From assembly GCA_004565275.1 (NCBI GenBank), contig SDOX01000008.1, positions 217,327 to 281,326 of the forward strand: a stretch of 64,000 bases of DNA, given 5' to 3'. Made by a program: the position numbers and the translations under genes. The notes beneath the pieces were generated by a model, which was not told where the DNA came from, searched no databases, and saw nothing but the letters and a program-made list of their open reading frames with translations. Positions 10,200 to 20,861 of the stretch are shown here, piece after piece. This DNA is from Nannochloropsis salina CCMP1776. Lineage: Eukaryota > Sar > Eustigmatophyceae > Eustigmatales > Monodopsidaceae. Each line of letters opens with the position of its first letter. The stretch's first letter is position 1.

Positions 10200-11522
10200 G
10201 TGATCGCGAGGAACATTGCACATTGTTTGCGTCGCGGGGCGGAGATAGATGCAAGCCAAGCGACGGGGATGGGACTTCCGGCCGGATCGATAGCTCAATT
10301 TCTCGTTGGTTGCGGAGTCGCCCTAGAAATACGGCAGGCCGGCGAGTGATGTCCAACCTGTGCGACAGGGCAAAATTAATGAGGATTAATTTACAGGTAA
10401 GCTCGATCAAAAGCGTTGGCCACGCTTTAGATTTTGAGATGATTCTCGCATCCGATGGCCGCCGCTTGAATAGTCTATGCCCCGTGAATCAAGAGTGAGA
10501 CCGCGTCGAAGCAGACGGTCACGACTATGAGAGATCGGTACTTTGAAAAACATTCCAACATAGCGGGAAATGTCTCAGAAGTCGTCCAAAATTGTAAGCT
10601 AAATCGCATCTTTTAGGCGGGCGTTTGCAAGACTGCCTTGGCCACCGCAAGATCATTCGACACATAAGTCGCTCCCATTCCCATTCGACTGCACAAAGTC
10701 GCCTATCCAGTACAGCCCATACACAATGTCTAATTAATACACTAAAATATTGCTCTTCTGTAGCGCTCCTCCAAAATTGCGGATATTTGTGTCTTTGGCA
10801 AATTTCTTTCCCGCCGCTCGATGAACTGGAACGCCTGCATATATTTCTGAGATTCGTCTTTCGTTGTTCTTGGGTTTCCTCCACCTCTGAAGGTCGTGTT
10901 GGAGACGTTGATACCCGCCAAAGGCGAGACAACATGCACTGCGAGAGTTTGCATGCATCGTGGCTCACCAAGGGTTTTACCCAGGAAGGGCTTCGTGATA
11001 AAAACTCTTTACCGGCCTAACCGCACGCATCTTCGACATTCGACGCGGCAAGCGTCGGCGCGTGAGCCACGCAAAGAAGGGGGAGACGACCAGATCGTCA
11101 TCATCATCCCGATCCGCTCCATCCCGGTCCCCCGTTCCGATCCGTTCCGATCCATCCAGGGCCCCCGTTCCGATCCGTTGCGATCCATCCTGGTCCCCGT
11201 TCCGATCCGTTCCGATCCTCCCCGGCCGAATCGAAGGCCCCGACCGTTGTCTAACTTCGCGCAATTGTGGCGAATGGGCCGACCTGAGTGCTCTCAGCCT
11301 ACGATCCCTCTTTCTCGCCCGCATCGATCGTCAAATGGTAAGAAGCTGTAAAGGTGAAGGCCTAATTTAAATTATACAAGGGTATCTTAGCTTGTTTGGA
11401 GATGAACGCGGATTTCTTAAGTTGGTGGATGAGTGGGAATATGACAAGATATTAAAGGCCTCATGTCGGCATGGCATGCCTGTTTATGCGTACATTAAAA
11501 CACACAAGCAACCAGGACAAGC
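10200..11522. other. Divergent intergenic region, BTA1 / claudin-like gene
   Basis: About 1.3 kb between two divergent genes. Apart from a 33-bp minisatellite (annotated separately) I see nothing beyond short open frames with no family resemblance. The BTA1 promoter should lie immediately right of 10199. Confidence 0.45.
11129..11221. repeat. 33-bp minisatellite, about 2.8 copies
   Basis: Units start at 11129, 11162 and 11195 and share a core CCCCGTTCCGATCCGTT, with the internal half-repeat GTTCCGATCC. The first two units differ at a few positions and the third is one C shorter and breaks off early. A degenerate related stretch precedes it from about 11109. No open frame across it has protein resemblance. 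Confidence 0.8.
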
Positions 11523-12414
11523 ATGGCGCTAATCCTGAACCGCCTCTATTTATCAGGTGAGTCGACACGTACATGGTTTATTCTTGTAATGTCGTTACAT
11601 GACAATTGTTGATATGGAGTGTCGAATCCCCAACGTACAACGCTGTAGGGGGCCAGAGTATTTCCTCCCCTGTCGTGTCTAGGTTGCATCTATATTACAT
11701 TTTGGCGATGAAATCTAACAAATTGTGTAAAATTATATAGGAGTATTTATGACAGCATTATGCGTGATTTTTGCCCTTGGTGCCGTATTGACAGCGGAAT
11801 TTGCAAGCGGGATGGCCATGGTAAGCGGCTCGGACGGCTTTGCGAAAGTCAATTTGGGCCTCTGGCATGGAATAGCTCACATCGCAGGCCGAAGACAATT
11901 TTTTCGACTGGAATGGTGTGACGCGAGCAGTCCCTCATTTGACGGCCCTTACTGTGCGCAGCTGCAAGTCTGTCGAGTAGCGGCCTGTGCAGGTGTCTGC
12001 TTGCTTGTCGCCGTGTCGGTCCTGCTCGCCCTTCTGGCTACGAACGCAGTCCGCACACGTTTTGAAGCTCCATTGACCAAAATAGTTGCAGGAACTTACG
12101 CTATGGCCGCATTATGTTTCGGGACGTGTTTGGGCGTGTGGGTGGCACTTGTCGTATCGTTGAGCACTAAGGAAGAAGACAGCAAAGCAAGGCTTTCTAT
12201 TGGAATGTCGTGGCTCGCCGAAGGCGGAGCCTTTATCCTCACATTTCTTCTGGCAATTAAGATGCTTCAGACAGCTACGAGAATAGAGGGCGAAGCCAGA
12301 ATAGCAACTGACATGACCAAGCGCGCAGGAAACGGCATGCAGACTAGTTATCCGAACAAACCTGAGAAGCCGAGAAGCAGACCGTCACATGACGCGGGAG
12401 ATCTCGAGGCTTAA
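11523..12414 (+). CDS. Four-transmembrane claudin/PMP22-like membrane protein
   Basis: I join a 34-nt first exon (11523-11556, MALILNRLYLS) across a 184-nt GT-AG intron to 11741-12414; the frame is kept and gives 235 residues. The join completes the first membrane helix. Four hydrophobic segments lie at about 5-35, 90-112, 125-150 and 165-185. The first extracellular-type loop holds GLW followed by WC and a second Cys, the arrangement seen loosely in the claudin/PMP22/EMP superfamily and in fungal Sur7-type proteins. The basic, Pro-rich tail is probably cytoplasmic. Function is unknown; a membrane-domain organiser is only a guess. It faces the EME1-like gene convergently. Confidence 0.7.
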
Positions 12415-12947
12415 AATTTTACAGAAAGAAAATGGATTAATAACTTTGAAATGTGTTCAAAATTCTTAATTTTATTTACTGGTGAAAATTCTGTAATTCG
12501 TCTCCCTCGTCTGATGTCCATGACCCCTGTCTCTCATCATCTCTTTCTCCCATGCACTCCCTCCAGGAGCGTTATTTTCTTTTCCCTTTATTGTTGTCTC
12601 CACATTCATTTATTAGGGATTGGGGCTCGTGTGCGGTCAAGCATTGGTAGATCTTCATGGAGAGGCTTTTAAACTGTTTCGGGGCCTTCGGAGTTGAAAA
12701 AGGAAATACATTTAGAAAGCATCTAAATAAAGAGACTCTACGAATGAGTAATGCAAGGCCCCAAAAACATTATTTATCGTCATCATTATTATTATTACTG
12801 GCAATTGAGCCCGAAAAAAGCAAAGCAATGAATAAAGTAACGCGGAACGGACTATAATGCAAGAGTCACGAGGAAGGAGTCAAATGACGGTGTGTGAAAA
12901 GGACAGAAGTAGGAGCATAAACCTCAGAGACATCTCAGTGCACTTAC
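12415..12947. other. Convergent intergenic region
   Basis: This stretch lies between the claudin-like stop and the last resolved exon of the EME1-like gene. It is AT-rich with a short ATT-type run near 12784-12800. The terminal exon of the EME1-like gene probably lies here: candidate acceptors on the minus strand near 12798 and 12736 each lead to a stop within a few codons. Confidence 0.4.
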
Positions 12948-14532
12948 CCTCGTTCCCGACGCACCCTCCATCTTGTCCGCAAGCCAGTTCATTTTCTCTT
13001 CCTCGGAGTACTTGGGGTCCTGGTACACATCGAGTAGGCTTCGAAGCGTTCCGTGGTGATTATTGACGATGTGCAGCGCTTTTGTCTGCCAATTCGTACC
13101 GTGAATATATCATCAGATTCCAATTATATTTACGAGCGGAGGGAAGCACGGAAAGAACGAGACGCACCAACGGGGCACGCACTCCCACACTTACGTCACT
13201 CATGCCGGGGACGACCTCGAGCTGGCGCGCCCATGCTGTGGCCACTTTGTCAGCCTGGCTCAAGCCCTGCGTGCTGCTGGCAAATACCAGGGCTTCACCC
13301 CTATTCCCTCCAAGGCCTGTATTCACGATAGCCTTTCCCTTGGCGGCGCTGCTCAACTCCGTGGCCGTGTCACGAAAGGGCACCTCTGCCAAGGCGCGCG
13401 TTATTTCTCGCAGGTACGTTCCCGTTTCTGCTGCGTCCTTGGTCTCCTTGTACTCGATGCCCTCGGCCAGAAGCATCCACACGAGTGCATCGGCGTAGTC
13501 ATCCATTTTCAGGCGCACGCCCTGCTCAACCGCTCCTCGACCCCTTCGTCTCCACCGGGAAGCGATCTCTGCTTTCACACCCTGCAAAACCAACACAACC
13601 CGAGGGTCTGCAGGTATCCCTGGGCTTAGCCGGATACTTTGAATGGCGTGCTGAAGGGTATCGTAACTGCCAACGACGGTTCCGACCGATTCGATGCGAC
13701 TGTCTCCGACGGTCCTTCTCCGACTACTGCCTCGCGCATCCACAGCCAGCTTGTCGCAAAATTCGCCAGCGTCCCATACTACTATTACCGGTCCTAGCTG
13801 CTCCACAAACGGACCACTATGCCGAGGGCATTTCTCCTTGCTATCCCACAGCGGCTTGGGCATGCGGGCCCACATAATCAGTCCAGGGTGGTAACAAGCC
13901 GCCTCAGGCATTTCATCCTCCTCCTCTGTACACCCCGGCCCCGCGACGAAAATTTGCTTTGACTTGAATTCTTCGCTGCGTCTGATGTCGGCAATGACTT
14001 CACCCAAGGGTGTATGTCGGAGCCGCTTTTCCACGACCATGACAATTTCTTCATGTTTGTACAAGCCACGCTGCGAGTCGCATATCAGCTTTGCGCGAGC
14101 TTTTCTTATCCGTTCCTCTACCAGTTTTGCTTCCCGTTCTGCCTTGACCGCAGCTCTTCTCTCTTTTCTTGCCCTACTGATGTGCTCATCAGTTCTTCCG
14201 TTCAAAGACGTGGATAGAATTCTCATCTCATGCGATGTGGAAACTCCTCGCGTGTGCTCCGCCCCGCCCTGGAACTTGTCATTTCCTCTTTCCCCCCTCT
14301 TATCCTCCTCTTCTCTGCTTGCCATCCGACATGAACGGACGATGAAATCACTTGTCTGTGTCAAAGAGCTTGTGGAGACGTCTATGGGAGGGGCCGGCAA
14401 CCCTACAGCCTCAAATGGGTCGTTCAGCAAGTCGTCCTCGTCGTCCTGATCGTCTTTGAGGATTACTGCTTCTTGGCCATGTGCCTTTACCGGCGAAGCC
14501 AAGTCCTCAGTGAGATCATAAAAGTCCGCCAT
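12948..14532 (-). CDS. EME1: EME1/Mms4-like non-catalytic subunit of the MUS81 endonuclease
   Basis: EME1 partners MUS81 to cut recombination and stalled-fork junctions in the nucleus. Exon 1 (14532-13195) encodes an acidic disordered N-terminus with a basic coiled coil (residues about 120-165), then an ERCC4-like fold around IVVWDAGEFCDKL and VVLVLQGVKAEI, and the family stretch LREITRALAEVPFRD. A GTAAGT donor and a CAG acceptor join it in frame to exon 2 (13085-12948), which supplies the helix-hairpin-helix region (KALHIVNNHHGTLRSLLDVY and EEEKMNWLADK). As in other EME1 proteins, I do not see the ERKxxxD nuclease motif. Exon 2 ends at another good GTAAGT donor, so a short last exon is not assigned. 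Confidence 0.78.
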
Positions 14533-15031
14533 GACTACCGCTGACTGTTGTCGATCACATATAGGGGCCCTCTAGTAGAAATATTTTAGGTTGTGGATGC
14601 TGAGAAGACGACATCGCCCTTCACACAAAAGGGACATGATGGTTTAAAATCACTATCGCACTACCGCGCAATTTATTGCTTGCGAACATATGTCTCGGGA
14701 GAACAACCGAATTGTGCATTAAAAACGATGTGACGACATGGGCGGACCAAAGAAAATCAAAAAGACATCAGGCGGCAAAATCATCGATGCATCGCTCCCC
14801 GGGGGGGCCCTATCAGCCTGCCATGCAATCGGAGAGCATAACGGGAACGTACCATTGAATGGAAAAAGAGCGTTCCTCCATGTCCACCACAGGCAAAGAG
14901 CGACCAAGAAATTAAACATAAAATCGAGCCAAGCTCATATTTTGACATGTGTTCGGGTCATTCCTTTACACAAGCGGCAAAAACCTTCCCACATTCCGGG
15001 GATGACAGGCAAGTTTATCTCCTTTTCATTA
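14533..15031. other. Intergenic region between EME1-like and VPS35 genes
   Basis: About 500 bases upstream of the EME1-like start and downstream of the VPS35 stop, both on the minus strand. It should contain the EME1-like promoter and the VPS35 3' UTR. I see no other feature. Confidence 0.45.
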
Positions 15032-17936
15032 TTACACTTGGATAGCGGAAAACCTGTCTGCCAGCTCTTTGTTATCCGTTTGAGTCTTTTTCAAGCGGAT
15101 ATAATCTAGCGTATTTTTATAGTATGCTTCTATCTCAGCGGCGCGTGAGCTTCCTTCCGCCGGCCCCCCGCCCACAAGAGCCGCCTCGTTCCGCTTGTCG
15201 TTTATGAAGGCCACTAGAGCTGACAGGTACTTTTCTGTTACAGTAGGGCAACCGCACTCGTAAAAGTATAAGTAGTGGTTCAGGACTTCTACAAATAGGT
15301 GCATATGCTGGGAAGAGGCCATGCACATATCGGCGGTTTTGACAGAGCGCTGTAGGCACTCAATGACACGCTTGGGGTCGTGGTAATGGCCAGGCTCGTC
15401 GGCACGACCGACGAAGAAGAGATGGGAGGCCAAGGCTACCATGCGGCACTGATCGGGCTTCTTGAGGAGTTTGGCTGCGTACTGTGTGACCTTGGTGCTC
15501 AAAGCGTCGTAGTCGCTCTCGTCGAAGTGGCGGGCCTGCAGGAGCGTGCCAATCATGGCGGTCAGGGCCCGTATTTGGGTCTTAGAGTCCGTGACCTCGT
15601 CCTCGTACAGCAAGAAGGCCTGGGTCACGAATTCGTACGAGATGAGTTTGAAGGCGTCTGCCTCGCATCGATCGGCGGCCTGCGCGGCCTCCAAGAAAAG
15701 TTTCAGCGCCAGGTTTGCAAAATGCGGGGCCAAGGAGGTGAGCATCTCGTGCACGGCTTGGAAGAGCTTCCGGCAGCCAAATTGCATGCCCGGCACGTCT
15801 CTCTTCTTCAAGCCGAGCACCCCATTGCCATCCTCCACGGCCACCTGCTCGGAGGCACCCTCCGAGGCCGCGCGGCCCCCCTGCGTGTCTCCCTCCTGGT
15901 TGCCGTCCGCGCCCTCAGCCGCCACCTCTCGTCTTCGCACCCGCCGCACCAGCTGCAAGGTCGCCAGGACCAAGGGTGGAAACGTGTACTGGAACCGATC
16001 CTTGGGCGCCTCGCTGAAGTGCCGGCGCGCCACCGCCAGGAACCTGAAGTGCATATCCGTGTCCGGGCTCGCCATCACATGCACCAGTCGCCCGAGCAGG
16101 AGCTGCTCCTCCTCCAGCCTCCGTGCCTTTCCGTTCTCTGTGCTCCCTGTGCATCCCCCCCCCCGCGACCGGGAAGCACCGGTTTCGTCCTCCTCCTCTG
16201 CGTCCTCCACCCCTCTCTCCCCGTTCTGCTGCCGCCGCAGAGCCTGGGCCTCCTCTGAGCCCAGCACCGAGGGGGGCTCCTCCTTGATCACAGGCACCAC
16301 CATCTCCAGCAGCTTTTCCACGCTCTCCAGGTTGCTCAGCTTTGCCCGGGAGTTGTACACAGCCTGGAGGAGTGTCACGCCCACCTGGCGCCGGCTCGCC
16401 CATGGGAGGAACTCGAGGAGGGAGGCGAAGTGTGGCAGCTCCAGCACCTTCAGCGCCAGACAGGCCAGGGGGAGAGTGAGGAGGCGCTCCACGACCTCCA
16501 CGCCTTCGCTGTCCAGGGCAAAGGGCAAGGGCGCCACGATGACGGCTTGCTCCTGATGGGCCGCCCGTTTGTCTGCCAGGGCCGTGGCGCAATTCCCGAG
16601 ACATAGGTTCAGATACTCGAGGTTGCCGGGGAAGGAATGAAGGGCGTAGTTGAGGAGGGAGGCCTGGAGGCGCAGCACCTCTACCACCGAGTAGCCCGGA
16701 CGCTCCACCAGGAGCTTGCTCACGCAGGTGTTGAACATGTCGAAAGTCCGGAGGTGGGGGGGAATGGCGGCGGGGTTGGCCTCCGCGAAGGTCGCCAGCC
16801 GGTCCATCACGCCCTCCAAAATGGCCCGCACGTTCACCTTCTCCTTCAGCTGCGTGCACGCGGCCAGGAAGAGGTCGAGCGTGGCGATGTGGAACTCGTC
16901 GCCGAAGACCTGAACGATGCACTCCATCAGATAGGACTGGGCAAGGGTGTCCTTGCACTGCACCACCTGCTCCAGGAGGCGCGGGAGGATGTGCTCCTTG
17001 TAGGTGGCCGCCTCCACGCCCTGGAGCTGGCTGAGGCGGACCAGATTGGTTCCCACCAGTATCCGCAACTCTTGCCGCTCCTTTTCCCGTCGCTTCTTCT
17101 CCTTGTTGTGCGCGTTGGTCGGCTGCTGCTGCATGCGGCACCAGAGTCGGTTTGCCTCCGAGAAGTTCTGGAGAATGAATTCGTATGCGTCCTGCACACT
17201 ACCGCCCTCTTCTCCTTCATATGGGGTGCCCACGTCAGGCAGCTTGTCGCGGCTCACCTGGGAGAGGTAATTTCGCAAAAAAAGGCCGCGCATGGGATGC
17301 TGCACGCCCTTGCTCATCTCTACCAAATCTTTGAGAATGTCGCGCGCCGGTGCTTCCAAAGACTTGATATAGACACCCGCGACAGTTATGAGTAGATAGA
17401 GACGCGGGAGCACATTCCCGCAGCTCTGCACCTTTTCATAGAGCTCGACGACCGGCTTCCCTTGCTTCTGCAGACCGGTGAAGTAGTCCTCCACGTAACG
17501 GAGTTCATCCAACACCTTCATGTACAGCTCATAGTAGCTTTTGGGAGTCAGGAGGCCCGTTCGAAGCTCCCGCAACATGTCTGACGCATGAGTCAGCGTC
17601 CCTTTCAAGTCCTCATTGTCCTTGGGGAGGAAAAAAACGGGGGATTGTCAACTTGCGAGCGCGTGTGTCTGGTAACGTGAGGAGATCAACAGAATGAAAA
17701 GGCCCACTTCCCGGCGCAAACAGAGACATAAAAGGACGATATAGAAGGACGCCCTTTTCACGAAATATTGCTGGGTAGGAGCGCAGGGCGAGACAAGTAA
17801 AAGACCAGAGAAAGGCAGGGGGGATGATGTTCCACACTTCTATCCCTACCATGGCATGCTTCATGTAGAAGGCTTGCTCCTTGACCTTGCGCATCGCCTC
17901 CTCCAGGAATTTGGTCTGGTCAATGTTCAGCGCCAT
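15032..17936 (-). CDS. VPS35: Retromer subunit VPS35
   Basis: VPS35 is the alpha-solenoid scaffold of the retromer cargo-recognition complex (with VPS26 and VPS29), which returns receptors from endosomes. Exon 1 (17936-17850) encodes the N-terminal helix NIDQTKFLEEAMRKVKEQAF; a GT-AG intron joins it in frame to 17620-15032, giving 891 residues, close to the usual 750-800 plus insertions. Conserved stretches include LRELRTGLLTPKSYYELYMK, ARDILKDLVEMSKGVQHPMR then GLFLRNYLS, and the HEAT-like C-terminal half. A low-complexity acidic/Gly-rich insertion lies around residues 475-510 and another around 565-600. An upstream in-frame ATG at 17966 would add ten residues. The gene is divergent from the PAO-like gene. 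Confidence 0.95.
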
Positions 17937-18680
17937 GATCCTGTATCGCGGTGTAGAGGGTAACAATGAGCGGGCTAGACAAGGTATGATCCTTGTGGAG
18001 TGCCAGGCGGATTACTAGAATCGCCCACTTCCCGAATCAATTTCCCGGCTTCATATCTCTCGAAAAGCCGTTGACAAGTCCCGCCCTCAACATTTGAATG
18101 AAGTTGCACACTAAGCAAAGTGAATGGCGAAAGGTCCCAACATGCATCCGGCAGTCGCGGGTGTTTTAGCGGGCCGAAGGCGGCAAGAGCGCAAGGGGAA
18201 GAGGAGGGAGCAGGAGGCGAGCGAGCGAGGCACCGCGAGCGCCAAGGCCAAGCCGGGAGAGCTTGGTTGCATGCCGTATTGAAAGACGCACAGGCCTCCA
18301 GAACTCGATCAGGCTCTGAGGAGATTACCTGTCAAATGACGAGTGCGTCATTCTCAAGCAGGCATGTTTTGGTTCATCTCTCGCAGCACTTTGGACGTAA
18401 GGAGGGATTTAACCTCCCCGATGCCCTGCGCGTCCCAGGCACCCCTCCGTCTAGCCCTATGCTCCACGCTGTTGATGATGTCCTCTATCTCCTTTTCACA
18501 TTAGCGTTTTATCTCAAGGCTTCAGTTTTTGGAATATAAAAGCAATCGCCGTCTTCTGAAGGCAACCCTGTGTTCTCGAGAGAGGCAAATTCGCATCCTC
18601 AGGTGTACTCTATGGGGTCACACCTGATCTAGACACCGGCATTTGTCAACGAAACATACTTCCAAGAAAAATAAACGGCC
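17937..18680. other. Divergent intergenic region, VPS35 / PAO-like
   Basis: About 740 bases holding both promoters. A 139-codon open frame (18120-18539) has Arg/Gly/Ala-rich composition with no family resemblance and I do not call it a gene. No repeat or RNA gene seen. Confidence 0.45.
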
Positions 18681-20369
18681 ATGAAATGCATCTACTCCAA
18701 GGTTTCGAAAGCATCTCGGCTATATTGCTTAGTTGCTGTGCTATTTTTGTCCCATCACGCGCACTCATTCGCCTTATCTTCGCAACCGACTAAGTGGCCC
18801 TTTAATCCACCGCACGATGCACAAGTAAAAGTATATGCAGTTTCTGAGTCAAGTATGGTAAATACATACAAATCGATTGACTGGCAGGCCCAGTGGTGGC
18901 CAATCGCCTTCGAGTCAGTGACAGACAAAACGAGGCCTTATCCTTTCGAGCTTCTGTCCATCCCAATTGTAATATGGTGGGACAACCATGTAAAGCGCTG
19001 GAATGCGGTCAAAGATGCCTGTCCACATCGTCTTGCACCCCTTAGCGAGGGGCGTATTGACCCATCCACGGGATGCATCGAGTGCCCTTACCATGGATGG
19101 ACGTTCGAAGGAAAGCTGGGCAAGTGCACTCGAATCCCGCAGCTGGAGGACGGTGAGGTCCCTCCAGAAGCTCGGACGGCGGCAACTGTGGCAGCCTATC
19201 CTACAACGATCGCTCAGGGTATCATATGGGTGTGGGGACAGTCATTGCAGTCCTTATGCGGCCGTACGCCAAGCGTCGATCTCATCCCTTTGTGCCCCCC
19301 GCTTGTGGACGAGGACCTGATTTGCTTGGATGTGAGCCGTGACGTGCCCTACTCGTATGAGCAAGCGAAAGAAAACCTCTTGGATCCATCCCACGTGCCT
19401 TTCACGCACCATGCCACAATTGGCCGCCGTTCCTATGCGAGTCCTGTGCCATTGAAGCTCACCTCTGAGGTGACCCTGGCAGGGTTCCAAGGGACCTGGG
19501 AGCGCAACGTCCCGGCGAGTCCCATGACCAAGAAGCACTTGGGGCGTGTTGAGCGGGAAACCCTTTTCAACGCTCCTAGCTACATGCATCACCTCATATC
19601 CACCCCTGAGGTCTCCACCTGGACAGTCACGTACGCCACTCCCTCCCGTCCAGGACAATGCCGCATATTGGCGCGTTTTCCTTTCAAGTTTCCCGACCCG
19701 GTCACTGACACGAATAGCCTTGGTGGCTTTAACACCACATCACCTGCCTCTCCACTCAGAGGGAGATCCTGGGCATCCAGGCTTCGGCGCGCCATCTTCC
19801 TCAGCATTCCGGACTGGATGCAGCATCTCCAACAAAACCGGGTTTTGGATGACGACAATATTTTTCTGGCAGTGCAGGAGCGAAGATTACTTGACCCTGC
19901 CGGCAGCACTTCTGCTTCCTGGTCCAAGCGATACTACATGCCCACCAAGGCTGACTTATTTGTAGCCCAGTTTCGGAGATGGATTGACACGTATGGCAAA
20001 GGCGGTCCTTTCGGTCCTCTTACCGCGGATGCTCTTGAGGAGCTTGATTATAAGACACTTCCTGACGTACTCCTTGATCGATACCATCAGCATACCCGAC
20101 ACTGCGCGTCCTGCAGCCGAGCACTTGCTTTTGTACGACGGTGGAAGCCGCGAATTCTTGGGGCAGGCTTACTAATTGGAACCCTAGGGAAACGATTACT
20201 GGACGTGAAGCTAACTTCGAATAGGAGTGAGGTGGTGGTGGTTGCGCTTATAGGCCTGTTGGCTGTCTCGTGGAAACAGTTGTCTAGAATAGAAGGCGAT
20301 CTGACAAGAGGGCCTTATCCCCCCCCCCGAAATGCTGTTGAAAGTGGTCGAAAGCATGGCAATCTGTAG
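18681..20369 (+). CDS. Rieske oxygenase, pheophorbide a oxygenase (PAO/ACD1)-like, plastid
   Basis: This 562-residue protein belongs to the plastid Rieske non-haem oxygenases (PAO, CAO, TIC55, PTC52), which act on chlorophyll intermediates or breakdown products. The Rieske [2Fe-2S] ligands are C114-x-H116 (DACPHRL) and C135-x2-H138 (CPYHGW). The mononuclear iron motif is in NLLDPSHVPFTHH (D235, H238, H243). A CxxC at 475-478 (HCASC) matches the redox motif near the C-terminus of PAO/TIC55 proteins. Two hydrophobic segments near 490-535 would anchor it in a membrane. The N-terminus (CLVAVLFLSHHAHSFALSS) is a signal peptide followed by a Phe-containing cleavage site, as in secondary plastids. 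The exact substrate cannot be read from sequence. Confidence 0.9.
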   Translation: MKCIYSKVSKASRLYCLVAVLFLSHHAHSFALSSQPTKWPFNPPHDAQVKVYAVSESSMVNTYKSIDWQAQWWPIAFESVTDKTRPYPFELLSIPIVIWWDNHVKRWNAVKDACPHRLAPLSEGRIDPSTGCIECPYHGWTFEGKLGKCTRIPQLEDGEVPPEARTAATVAAYPTTIAQGIIWVWGQSLQSLCGRTPSVDLIPLCPPLVDEDLICLDVSRDVPYSYEQAKENLLDPSHVPFTHHATIGRRSYASPVPLKLTSEVTLAGFQGTWERNVPASPMTKKHLGRVERETLFNAPSYMHHLISTPEVSTWTVTYATPSRPGQCRILARFPFKFPDPVTDTNSLGGFNTTSPASPLRGRSWASRLRRAIFLSIPDWMQHLQQNRVLDDDNIFLAVQERRLLDPAGSTSASWSKRYYMPTKADLFVAQFRRWIDTYGKGGPFGPLTADALEELDYKTLPDVLLDRYHQHTRHCASCSRALAFVRRWKPRILGAGLLIGTLGKRLLDVKLTSNRSEVVVVALIGLLAVSWKQLSRIEGDLTRGPYPPPRNAVESGRKHGNL

Positions 20370-20861
20370 TGCTGGTCCGCCGTATTCCACGCTAATACGA
20401 CTCGCATCGTTGCTCAAATATTAAGGCTTCTTCTTGTGCTTTGAATTGAAGAACCGTGCAACGTACTACATACTTACACAATTGATTTTGGTAGACACGG
20501 AATGTTCGATTGGTTTTGTCACCATGAAAACTATGAACTCATAACGTCAAAGCATTCATGAGAAAATGCCATGGAACATATGACATCGTTTTCTTCACAC
20601 GCTGAACCGTTAAATTCAAACAATCATATGCAATGCATCTATAAGCGTATAGTACGCGGGTGCAGCAAGGTGTGCTGCACAAAGTATATCGATAAATTGT
20701 AGAGATTCCGACCAAATTATTGGTATGGCATTGAAAAGACGGATCTTGTTTTAAACTAGAACAAATTCTATCCCTAAGAGGCAAACTCTTTCATTTCATT
20801 CGTTACATTTCCTTAAATGCGTAATTACTCCCCTTCTACTATGTTCACAGTTTGTAGGTTT
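20370..20861. other. Convergent intergenic region
   Basis: AT-rich 490-base gap between the stops of the PAO-like gene and the triple-fusion gene, expected to be their 3' UTRs. No other feature seen. Confidence 0.45.

Noticed and set aside
15915-17141. 408-codon alternative minus-strand frame within VPS35
   Set aside because: Gly/Arg/Pro-rich shadow; the VPS35 frame has the family sequence throughout.
18120-18539. 139-codon plus-strand frame upstream of the PAO-like gene
   Set aside because: Low-complexity start, no domain, no splice logic; lies in the divergent promoter region.
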